Source: Dongia_B sp964406155 (GTDB taxonomy: Bacteria > Pseudomonadota > Alphaproteobacteria > Dongiales > Dongiaceae). Taken from it: a DNA stretch of 64,000 nucleotides. The stretch spans positions 52,737-116,736 of the forward strand of contig CAYOQR010000010.1 in the NCBI GenBank assembly GCA_964406155.1. Reading direction: 5' to 3'. Under the pieces are notes generated by a model, which saw nothing but the letters and a program-made list of their open reading frames with translations, ran no database searches and had not been told where the DNA came from. The translations under genes were made by a program, and so were the position numbers. Of the stretch, positions 17,488 to 25,167 are shown piece by piece; within the stretch, counting starts at the first letter, position 1; each line of letters opens with the position of its first letter.

Positions 17488-19890
17488 ATGATCACACGAT
17501 CCCGGCTTTTCCCGCTTGCGGTATTGGTTGGCGTAACGGCTTCCTGGCCGATCATTCCTGCTCTGGCGCAAAGTGTCTCGGATAGCGTGACGAACAGCGT
17601 CAACGGCACGATCAGCAATACGATCTCGGATGCAGTCAGCACCGGACTGACCGAGAGCGTGATCTATAGCCGTGCCAAGCTGCGCGTCTCGACGCCGCTA
17701 CTACGCCTGAAGCAATTCGCTGTCTCGGCCGGCGGCAACCATCTGGCCCTGAGGGCGGAAGACGGTTCCGTGCGGGTCTGGAATTTGCAGCGGGGCAGCC
17801 AGGGGCAGCCGATCACCGGCACGCCGGCGGATGCCATCTTCACGCCGAGCGCCGACGGAACGCGGCTGCTTATCGGCGATGCCGGCGGCAAGGTGGAGAT
17901 CCGCGATGCCCTGACGGGCAAGGCCGGCCCCGGTTTCGTCGGTCAGGGTGGCGCCATCAGTCAGATGATGACCACCAGTGACGCCCAGGCTGTCCTGATC
18001 GGTTATCGCGGCGGCACAATCGAATTATGGGATTTGAATACGCGCAAGCGTCTTTGGCAGGGGCAGGCCGGCAAGGTGCCGGTTGCCGCCATCGCCCTTG
18101 CGCCAACAGATGACAAGGCAGCAATTGGTCTGTCGGATGGCGGCGTTGCCCTGATCGATCTCAAATCGGGCAAGGCCACGTCTCTTGGCAGCGTAGGCGC
18201 ATCTGTTGCGACGATGCGGATATCCGGCGATGCGAAGCGCCTGGCGGTGCTGGCTGATACCGGCCAGGTCACGCTGTTCAATTTCGATGGCACCGCCGCG
18301 AAGCCGCAGCCGGGCGCCAAGCTGGTGGTCGCCGGCACTGCTGTCTCGATCGCGGAAACCCTGCGTGTCGCTGCCATCGCCCAGGGCAAGACGATCTCCA
18401 TCGTCGATCTTATGAGTGGCCAGGCGGCAACACAGTTGCAAACGGAGAACGATGTGGGTCAGATCATCGGCCTGCAGGTCGATGACAAGGCGCAGCGCGT
18501 GATCGCGGCGACGGCGGATGGCAAGCTGATCGTCTGGGATACCGCGTCGAAGAAGCAGCTCCTCTCCATCTTCATCGGCCCGAATGGTTGGGCCCTGATC
18601 GACAAGCAAGGCCGCTTCGACGGAACGGCGGATGCGTTACAGGGCGTTTCCTGGCAAGTCGACAAGCTGAACTTCCCGGTCGCGACCCTGCAGCAGGCCT
18701 TCTCCGATCCCGGTTTGCTGGCGGCGGCCCTGAAGAAATCCGCCCGCGAGCCGCGCCCCGTGCCGCAGAGCATGGAAAAGGGCCTGCCGGTGCCGCCCAA
18801 GGTCGAGCTTGAACCGGTGCCGGGCGACAAGGTGGCTGGAAAGCCGTACCAGCTGATCGTCATTGCCGAGGATCAGGGGGGCGGCATCAAGGATGTGCGC
18901 CTCTATCATAACGGCAAGATCGTCAGCGTCGGCGCGATGCTGGAACAGAAGGACGCCACGAATGATGGCCGCCATATCCGCGTGGTCGGCTACAACGTCT
19001 GGCCGACGCCGGGCAGCAACGTCTTCCAGGCGGTGGCCACCGGCGCCCTCGACAATGAAGGCGATAAGGTCGAATTGCGCGAGAATTTCACCGGCCAGAA
19101 GGGAGCCGGTAATCTGAACATCGTCGCGGTCGGCGTCTCCAAATATCCCAATCTCGGTGAGATGGACCAGTTGCGTGTGGCGGCCAGCGATGCCGAGGCG
19201 GTGGCGTCGACCATCGGCAGCCGTGCAAAGCCCGTCTTCCAATCGGTCCGCAGCACGGAATTGCTGGACAGCCAGGCGACACGGGCGAATATCATCCAGG
19301 CGTTGGCGGGACTGAAGAACACCAAGCCCGAAGATGCGATCCTGCTTTTCCTTTCGGGCCACGGCTTCGGCAACGAGGATGACTGGTATTTCATCCCGAG
19401 CGATGCCCGCTTCGACAATCCGAAGGGCTGGGTCAAAGCCTCGGAAATCCGCAATGCCTTGCAGGCGGCCGGGGCGCAACGGGTCTTCGTCGTCGTCGAC
19501 TCCTGCTATTCCGGCGGCACGGTCGACAAGTTCAATGCCGTCACCAGCTTCCAGACGCGGTTCCTCGATAACGGCCTGCGCAGCGCCGGCGTGCAGGTGC
19601 TGACGGCGACCCGTCGCGATCAGATGGCGCCGGAAAGTGCCGCCCTCGGCTACGGGTTCCTGACCTATGTCTTCCTGCAGGGTTTGCAGGGCGCGGCCGA
19701 CAAATATCCGAAGGACGGCGTGGTCACGGCGCAGGAAGTGGCGCGTTATGTCTACGACACGATCCCGCAGGTCTTCCTGCAGCAGAAGGAGCGCAATCCC
19801 CGCGCCTTCGCCCAGGCCTATGGCGAGGCGATCCAGGAACCGGCCGTCTACAGTCTGGGCGCGGATATGACGCTGGGTTCCGTCAAATAA
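17488..19890 (+). CDS. Secreted WD40-repeat caspase-like protease
   Basis: The 800-residue protein starts at the ATG at 17488, preceded by GGATAGGG. It has a signal peptide (1-27, ending ALA), an amphipathic Ser/Thr/Val-rich stretch (28-60) and about seven WD40-like repeats (about 65-370; DGSVRVWN, GGTIELWD, DGKLIVWD). An Ig-like linker (about 420-535) follows, then a caspase (C14) domain (about 540-785). The catalytic dyad is intact: His625 in SGHG and Cys673 in DSCYSGG. Such orthocaspases cleave after Arg or Lys and are linked to stress or programmed death in bacteria; here export to the periplasm is predicted. It probably works with the upstream barrel and the divergent cyclase pair. Confidence 0.9.
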   Translation: MITRSRLFPLAVLVGVTASWPIIPALAQSVSDSVTNSVNGTISNTISDAVSTGLTESVIYSRAKLRVSTPLLRLKQFAVSAGGNHLALRAEDGSVRVWNLQRGSQGQPITGTPADAIFTPSADGTRLLIGDAGGKVEIRDALTGKAGPGFVGQGGAISQMMTTSDAQAVLIGYRGGTIELWDLNTRKRLWQGQAGKVPVAAIALAPTDDKAAIGLSDGGVALIDLKSGKATSLGSVGASVATMRISGDAKRLAVLADTGQVTLFNFDGTAAKPQPGAKLVVAGTAVSIAETLRVAAIAQGKTISIVDLMSGQAATQLQTENDVGQIIGLQVDDKAQRVIAATADGKLIVWDTASKKQLLSIFIGPNGWALIDKQGRFDGTADALQGVSWQVDKLNFPVATLQQAFSDPGLLAAALKKSAREPRPVPQSMEKGLPVPPKVELEPVPGDKVAGKPYQLIVIAEDQGGGIKDVRLYHNGKIVSVGAMLEQKDATNDGRHIRVVGYNVWPTPGSNVFQAVATGALDNEGDKVELRENFTGQKGAGNLNIVAVGVSKYPNLGEMDQLRVAASDAEAVASTIGSRAKPVFQSVRSTELLDSQATRANIIQALAGLKNTKPEDAILLFLSGHGFGNEDDWYFIPSDARFDNPKGWVKASEIRNALQAAGAQRVFVVVDSCYSGGTVDKFNAVTSFQTRFLDNGLRSAGVQVLTATRRDQMAPESAALGYGFLTYVFLQGLQGAADKYPKDGVVTAQEVARYVYDTIPQVFLQQKERNPRAFAQAYGEAIQEPAVYSLGADMTLGSVK

Positions 19891-19916
19891 TTCCGCGCAT
19901 GACGGTTGCATGACGT

Positions 19917-19961
19917 CCCATCCTCTTGCCGCGACGATTTGAGGCAAGAGGATGGGTTTTA
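19917..19961 (+). terminator. Intrinsic terminator of the caspase gene
   Basis: A perfect 14-bp stem (CCCATCCTCTTGCC at 19917-19930 with its complement at 19943-19956), a 12-base loop and a following TTTT form a textbook rho-independent terminator 27 bases after the caspase stop. Confidence 0.9.
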
Positions 19962-20046
19962 TGCGACGGCGATTGTTGTACGATGAGATCTTCCGGTCCC
20001 GTTCCACGCGGGACTTTCGCTCTCTGTTCCCGGGAGATCTCCGAAG

Positions 20047-20724
20047 ATGATACGCCCGCAGACATCCTTCCTTTTCGATCTCGACGGTACGCTGATCGAC
20101 AGCGTCTATGAGCATGTACTAGCCTGGCATGATGCGCTGCAGGCCGAAGGGATCGAACTGTCGGTCTGGCGCATCCATCGCAAGATCGGCATGAGCGGCG
20201 GGCTGTTCGCCAATATCCTACTGCGCGAGACCGGGCTCGAGATCGGGCCTGAGCGTGTCGAGCGTCTGCGCCGGTTGCACGCAGAGGCGTTCAACAGCCG
20301 TTCGGCACGGATTCGTCCGCTGCCGGGTGCCCGAGAATTGCTGGCAGCCCTGACCGAGGCCGGGATTCCCTGGGCGATCGCCACCAGCGGGCGCATGGAA
20401 ACGGCGCGCCCCACCATCGAACGGCTGGGCGTCGATTTCGACCGGGTCCCCGTGATCACTCGCGACCAGGTGAAATACGCCAAGCCTGACCCCGATCTGT
20501 TCCTCGCGGCCGCCGAACGTCTCGGTGTCGAGATCGAGACCGCCTGTGTCGTCGGCGACAGCATCTGGGATATGCTGGCGGCGCGCCGGGCGCGAGCGCT
20601 GGGGATCGGCCTGTTGTCCGGCGGCTACGGACAGGAAGAATTGGAGCGCAGCGGCGCCTATCGCGTCTTCGAGGATCCGGCGGACATGCTGCACCATCTG
20701 GATGAGATCGGCGGCCGTCGCTAG
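20047..20724 (+). CDS. HAD-family phosphatase (beta-phosphoglucomutase-like)
   Basis: This 225-residue HAD subfamily IA hydrolase has motif I FLFDLDGTLIDS (residues about 8-19), motif II AIATSGR, motif III Lys in KYAKPDPDLF and motif IV VVGDSIWDMLAARRA. A helical cap lies between motifs I and II. All catalytic residues are present. Members remove phosphate from small phosphorylated metabolites; the substrate cannot be told from sequence. It is followed 41 bases later by an FAD-linked dehydrogenase, so both may act on a 2-hydroxyacid such as glycolate (phosphoglycolate phosphatase then glycolate oxidation), but this is only a suggestion. Confidence 0.85.
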   Translation: MIRPQTSFLFDLDGTLIDSVYEHVLAWHDALQAEGIELSVWRIHRKIGMSGGLFANILLRETGLEIGPERVERLRRLHAEAFNSRSARIRPLPGARELLAALTEAGIPWAIATSGRMETARPTIERLGVDFDRVPVITRDQVKYAKPDPDLFLAAAERLGVEIETACVVGDSIWDMLAARRARALGIGLLSGGYGQEELERSGAYRVFEDPADMLHHLDEIGGRR

Positions 20725-20765
20725 GTTGGTGGCCGGAACAGCAGAATGAAAGGCGCGATGTCGGT

Positions 20766-22196
20766 ATGAGCATCTTGACGGCGGAGATCGGTGCACGGCT
20801 GCGGCAGGTCGTGGGACCCAAGGGCTGGCTCGATGATGCGGCGGCCATGGCGCCCTATCTGACCGAGTGGCGCGGCCTGACCACCGGTCGCACGCCGGTG
20901 GTCCTGCGGCCGGGCACGACGGAGGAGGTGGCGGCAGTGGTTCGGCTCTGTGCCGAACATCATCTGCCGATCGTGCCCCAGGGCGGCAATACCGGCATGG
21001 TCGGTGGCGGCATTCCCTCGGCGGCGGCTGATCAGATCCTCATCAATCTCGGCCGCATGAACCGCATCCGCGAGCTCGATCCCCTGGATTACACCGTGAC
21101 GGTCGAGGCGGGTTGCGTGCTCGCCGATCTGCAAGCGGCGGCGAGGGCGGCGGACCGGCTGTTCCCGCTGTCGCTGGGGGCGGAAGGCAGTTGCCAGATC
21201 GGCGGCAATCTTTCGACCAATGCCGGTGGCGTCATGACTTTGCGCTACGGCAATATGCGCAACCTCGTGCTGGGGCTGGAGGTCGTGCTGCCCGATGGCC
21301 GTGTGTGGAACGGTCTGCGGAAGCTGCACAAGAACAATACCGGCTATGATCTCAAGCATCTCTTCATCGCCGCCGAAGGCACGTTGGGGATCGTGACGGC
21401 GGCCTGCCTGAAACTGTTCCCGCTGCCGCAGCAGGTGGCGGTCGCATTGGTGGCGGTGCCCTCGCCGCAAGCCAGCGTTGAGCTTCTCGCGATGCTGCGG
21501 TCGCGGACGGGCGACACGATCACGGCCTTCGAACTGATCCCGCGCCTGGCGCTGGAGCTTGCCTGCCGGCATGTGCCCGGTGTCATCGATCCCTTCGCCG
21601 CATCGCATCCCTGGTATGTCCTGATCGAGATCGGGGCCGGCGGCCATCAGCTCGATATCGGCGCCTCGACCGAACAGGCGCTGGCCGATGCCATCGAGGC
21701 CGGTCTCGTACGGGATGCGGTGGTGGCGCAGAATGTCGCGCAGGGCCAGCAGTTCTGGCGCATGCGCGAATCCCTGGCCGAGGTGCAGAAGGCGGAGGGC
21801 GGGTCGATCCGACACGATATCTCGGTGCCGGTCTCCCGCGTACCGCAATTCCTGGAAGAAGCGACGGCAGCGGTTCTCAGGATGATGCCGGCGGCGCGGC
21901 CGATGCCCTTCGGCCATGTCGGCGACGGCAATATCCATTTCAATATTGTCAAGCCGGCGGGGGCCGAGGCCGAGGCCTTCCAGGCTCGCACGGCGGAGAT
22001 CAACGCGGCGGTCCACGACATCCTGCTCGCCCTGGGCGGATCGATCAGCGCGGAGCACGGGATCGGCGCGGTACGGCGGGATGAGCTGGCCCGGACTGCC
22101 GACCCGCTGGAACTCGACCTGATGGCCAGGGTCAAGGCCGCGCTCGATCCGCAGGGCCTGATGAATCCCGGCAAGCTCCTGCGGTCTGAACCATGA
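20766..22196 (+). CDS. FAD-linked D-2-hydroxyacid dehydrogenase (GlcD/D2HGDH family)
   Basis: This 476-residue protein has a PCMH-type FAD-binding domain (about 40-220) with the loop PIVPQGGNTGMVGG and EGSCQIGGNLSTNAGG. The C-terminal FAD-oxidase domain contains the metal-site motif FGHVGDGNIHFN (about 380-391) and SAEHGIG. This is the D-lactate, D-2-hydroxyglutarate and glycolate dehydrogenase family; these enzymes pass electrons to the respiratory chain or to ETF. The substrate is not resolved, though overall it looks closest to D-2-hydroxyglutarate dehydrogenase. It shares a short intergenic gap with the upstream HAD phosphatase. Confidence 0.85.
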   Translation: MSILTAEIGARLRQVVGPKGWLDDAAAMAPYLTEWRGLTTGRTPVVLRPGTTEEVAAVVRLCAEHHLPIVPQGGNTGMVGGGIPSAAADQILINLGRMNRIRELDPLDYTVTVEAGCVLADLQAAARAADRLFPLSLGAEGSCQIGGNLSTNAGGVMTLRYGNMRNLVLGLEVVLPDGRVWNGLRKLHKNNTGYDLKHLFIAAEGTLGIVTAACLKLFPLPQQVAVALVAVPSPQASVELLAMLRSRTGDTITAFELIPRLALELACRHVPGVIDPFAASHPWYVLIEIGAGGHQLDIGASTEQALADAIEAGLVRDAVVAQNVAQGQQFWRMRESLAEVQKAEGGSIRHDISVPVSRVPQFLEEATAAVLRMMPAARPMPFGHVGDGNIHFNIVKPAGAEAEAFQARTAEINAAVHDILLALGGSISAEHGIGAVRRDELARTADPLELDLMARVKAALDPQGLMNPGKLLRSEP

Positions 22197-22224
22197 AGCC
22201 GATTTCGCGGCTTAATTGCGCGAA

Positions 22225-22265
22225 CCTGATTTCCGCCGCCTGATTTCCCCCGCCTGATTTCTGTG
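22225..22265. repeat. Three tandem 14-bp repeats after the dehydrogenase gene
   Basis: CCTGATTTCCGCCG (22225-22238), CCTGATTTCCCCCG (22239-22252) and CCTGATTTC (from 22253) lie head to tail, 28 bases after the stop codon. They belong to a class of short tandem duplications seen in several gaps of this window. Confidence 0.75.
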
Positions 22266-22315
22266 GACCGGCCGTAGAACGCTCAGACGATCTTCTGCGG
22301 TCGAAAGAGGCGGTC

Positions 22316-23113
22316 ATGGTTTCAAATCTTCGCGGTGCATCCGGGCTCGATCCCAGCTTGCTGAACATGTTGCTTCAGCAACTGGACGGCAATCAGGACA
22401 GCACCAGCCAAAGCGCTGACCCGACAGCATTTGCCAGCAACCTGTCGGCGGCGGGCCAGGCCTCCACCCAGGCGACCACGCAGACATCTACCCAGGTCCC
22501 CACGACAACCGGCGGCGATGCCAGCCAGGCGGTCGGGGCGCCGGGCACCGATGGCACGGGCAAGACGGAACATCATCACGGCTTCCACAAGCTCAGCCAT
22601 CACATGAAATCGGTCCTGCTGAGCGAGCAGGAAGTACCCACCGATACCGATCCGACGACCCAGACCAGCGGCCAGACCACTGGCCAAACCGCCGGCGATG
22701 CGTCGGGCACCGACAGCTCGAACGATTCCCTGAATGTCGCCGTGAGCACGCTGCTGACGATGATGGAATCCATGGGAACCAGCGACGGCTCGTCTTCCTT
22801 CGACCCATCCGCTGCCGATCGGAACAGCAGTCCGGCTGTCGCCGGCATTACCGGCACGACGTCCGCTTCGGCAACAGGCGGCGCCAGCACTGGTAATGCG
22901 GTCGCCTCCGTTGACGGCACCGGTGGCGCCGCGACCTGGCGGACCGAATGGCAGACGGCATTGGCGGATGCGGCCAGTGGCAAGACCACTGGCGGGGCCA
23001 CTGAAGGTGGCCTGCAGGCGCTGGCGCAAAGCAGCCATCTGCACAATTCCGTCACCGATTTCCTCTCGGCCATCCAGGCACAGCAAAGCCAGACGGTGCA
23101 GACCGGCTACTAA
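22316..23113 (+). CDS. Low-complexity Ser/Thr/Gly/Ala-rich protein of unknown function
   Basis: The 265-residue sequence has no cysteine, no signal peptide and no membrane segment. Its N-terminus (LDPSLLNMLLQQLDG) and C-terminus (VTDFLSAIQAQQSQ) are short amphipathic helices around a disordered Thr/Gln/Ser/Gly-rich core. A His-rich patch, HHHGFHKLSHHMK, lies near residues 86-98. The composition resembles flagellar or type III/type I secreted proteins such as hook-length control proteins, but no FliK core is visible, so no function is assigned. The stop codon overlaps the converging LysR stop. The frame uses codons like its neighbours and has no internal stops, so it is likely real. Confidence 0.6.
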   Translation: MVSNLRGASGLDPSLLNMLLQQLDGNQDSTSQSADPTAFASNLSAAGQASTQATTQTSTQVPTTTGGDASQAVGAPGTDGTGKTEHHHGFHKLSHHMKSVLLSEQEVPTDTDPTTQTSGQTTGQTAGDASGTDSSNDSLNVAVSTLLTMMESMGTSDGSSSFDPSAADRNSSPAVAGITGTTSASATGGASTGNAVASVDGTGGAATWRTEWQTALADAASGKTTGGATEGGLQALAQSSHLHNSVTDFLSAIQAQQSQTVQTGY

Positions 23114-24036
23114 CGGGCATCGGCGTCGCTGGGCCTTTCCGGTGTGATGCCGAAGGCAGCTTGATGCGAGTCAATCGTCGATTTGAGCAGCGTCGTGAAC
23201 GCGGCGGCGGCGGGTGAGGCGGTTTCACCGCTGCGCCGCAGCAGACCGACGCGGCGGCGGGCGCTGGGCAGGCCGATCGGCACGAAGGCGATCTCCTGCC
23301 CGAGACCTGCGACAGACAGCGAGGGAAGGATCGTGATGCCGACCTCCGCTTTGACCAGGGCGATCAGCGACAGCACGTTATAAACGACGATCGGTGCCCG
23401 GTCGGCCAGCTCGCGAAAATCCGCATCCGTGATCGAATTGCTGATGCCATTCGCCAGCAGGACCCGGCCGCGCAGCGTGTCCCAGCTCGCGATGCGGCCT
23501 GCCGCCGCCAGAGGATCGTCCGGACGGCAAACAATGCCGAGCGGATCTTCGAACAGCGCTTCGAAGGAGATGGCGCTTTGCGGCCGATTGAAACTGGCGA
23601 TGCCGAGATCGGCATTGCCGGTCGTGACGATCGCCAGCACGTTCTCCGAATCCGTGTCGCGGATATCGATCTCGACATCGGGATAGAGCGCGCGGAACCG
23701 CGACACCACCGCCGGCAGGATCGTCGTCGCGACGGACGGAACGCAGGCGATATCGACCCGGCCGATCGCCGTGCGCGCATAGGCCTGGACGGCGGCGATG
23801 GCCCGGTCGTAATGCCCGAGAAGATCGCCGATCTGCGCTTGCATGAACTGGCCGACCGCCGTCAGGCGGTTCTTACGGTCGGTCTCGAATAGCCGGGCGC
23901 CGATCTCATCCTCGACCTGCTTCAGGCTCATCGAGACGGCGGAGACGGTGCGGCCCAGTTGATCGGCCGCATCCTTCAGGCTGCCGGTCCTGGCCACCGC
24001 GCTGAAGGCCTTGAGATGAGCAAGCGAGAGCGCCAT
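23110..24036 (-). CDS. LysR-family transcriptional regulator
   Basis: This 308-residue protein has an N-terminal winged helix-turn-helix (residues 1-60; LKAFSAVARTGSLKDAADQLGRTVSAVSMSLKQ as landmark). A periplasmic-binding-protein-like effector domain (about 90-295) follows. It is transcribed divergently from the M19 dipeptidase gene, the classical arrangement in which a LysR protein controls its neighbour. A TCA-N7-TGA dyad of T-N11-A type sits between them. The effector is unknown but is presumably a substrate of the downstream cluster. Confidence 0.92.
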   Translation of the reverse strand: MALSLAHLKAFSAVARTGSLKDAADQLGRTVSAVSMSLKQVEDEIGARLFETDRKNRLTAVGQFMQAQIGDLLGHYDRAIAAVQAYARTAIGRVDIACVPSVATTILPAVVSRFRALYPDVEIDIRDTDSENVLAIVTTGNADLGIASFNRPQSAISFEALFEDPLGIVCRPDDPLAAAGRIASWDTLRGRVLLANGISNSITDADFRELADRAPIVVYNVLSLIALVKAEVGITILPSLSVAGLGQEIAFVPIGLPSARRRVGLLRRSGETASPAAAAFTTLLKSTIDSHQAAFGITPERPSDADAR

Positions 24037-24045
24037 GACAGCTCG

Positions 24046-24064
24046 ATTTCAATAAAACTGAAAT
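24046..24064. promoter_or_regulatory. Candidate LysR operator
   Basis: ATTTCA-N7-TGAAAT is an inverted repeat containing the T-N11-A core of LysR boxes (TCA...TGA). It lies 10 bases upstream of the LysR start and about 110 bases before the dipeptidase start, in an AT-rich divergent promoter region. Assignment is by form and position only. Confidence 0.5.
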
Positions 24065-24171
24065 ATCATACGGTAAATTCGGATTGACTGAAAGTACTGT
24101 CAGGGTTTCTCCTTGAATATCAATCGCTAAGCCATGGTGGCGTGGCGGTGAGGATGACTGGGAGAAGGTCA

Positions 24172-25167
24172 ATGGCGGCCGGGCGCATCATCATCGACGG
24201 GCTGCAATATTGCCGCTGGTCGGAAGAGATCTTCCGCGAGTTGCGCCAGGGCGGCGTGACCGCGATTCATGTCACCGTCGCCTATCACGAAGCCTTCCGG
24301 GAGATGGTCGCCAATCTCTCGGCCTGGAACCGCTGGTTCGAACAGTTTCCCGATCTGATCTTTCCCGGCCGCAGCGGCGCCGATGTGGAGCGGGCGCAAG
24401 CGAGCGGCCGCACCGCCGTTTTTTTCGGCTTTCAGAATCCCTCGCCGATCGAGGACGATATCGGCTTGGTGGAGATCTGCCACAGCCTCGGCATCCGATT
24501 CATGCAGCTCTCCTATAACAATCAGAGCCTGCTGGCGACGGGGTGCTACGAGGCCGAGGATCCCGGCATCACCCGCATGGGCAAGGAAGTGATCCGCGAG
24601 ATGAACCGTGTCGGCATGGCTATCGACATGTCGCATTCCGCCGAGCGGTCGACCCTGGAGGCGATCGAGCTCTCATCCGCACCGATCGCCATCACCCATG
24701 CAAATCCGTCCGCCTGGCATCCCGTCGCGCGCAACAAGTCGGACACCGTCTTGCGCGCCTTGGGCCAGTCCGGCGGCATGCTGGGCTTCAGCCTCTATCC
24801 GCATCACCTCAAAGGCGGCAGCGCGTGTGAGCTGCAATCCTTCTGTGACATGGCGGCCCGCACGGCGGAGATCATGGGCCCTCGCGCCATCGGCATCGGC
24901 TCCGATCTTTGCCAGGACCAGCCGGACAGTGTCGTCGAATGGATGCGCTCAGGGCGCTGGACCAAGCAGATGACCGGCGCCACCTTCCCGTCGCAACCCG
25001 CCTGGTTCCGCTCCAATCTCGATTTTGGCCAGGTCGCGGCCGGCCTGCGGGCAGCCGGCTTCAGTGCCGCCGACATCGACGGCATCATGGGGCGCAACTG
25101 GCTGGATTTCTTCAAGCGCTCCTTCGACGCAGTCGGTGCGGTGCCGGCGCGTCAGCAGGCATCGTGA
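24172..25167 (+). CDS. Membrane-dipeptidase family (M19) hydrolase
   Basis: This 331-residue metal-dependent hydrolase is started at the ATG at 24172 because GGGAGAAGG lies just upstream. M19 landmarks are FFGFQNPSPIEDD, the GIRFMQLSYNNQSLLATG segment, MAIDMSHSAERS (metal-ligand His), ITHANPSAWHP (second His) and IGIGSDLCQD. Renal-dipeptidase relatives cleave dipeptides, but bacterial members in catabolic clusters often act on other amide bonds. The usual N-terminal HxD metal pair is not obvious (the start reads IIIDGLQYCRW), so activity may be altered. It heads a run of co-directional genes. Confidence 0.82.
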   Translation: MAAGRIIIDGLQYCRWSEEIFRELRQGGVTAIHVTVAYHEAFREMVANLSAWNRWFEQFPDLIFPGRSGADVERAQASGRTAVFFGFQNPSPIEDDIGLVEICHSLGIRFMQLSYNNQSLLATGCYEAEDPGITRMGKEVIREMNRVGMAIDMSHSAERSTLEAIELSSAPIAITHANPSAWHPVARNKSDTVLRALGQSGGMLGFSLYPHHLKGGSACELQSFCDMAARTAEIMGPRAIGIGSDLCQDQPDSVVEWMRSGRWTKQMTGATFPSQPAWFRSNLDFGQVAAGLRAAGFSAADIDGIMGRNWLDFFKRSFDAVGAVPARQQAS

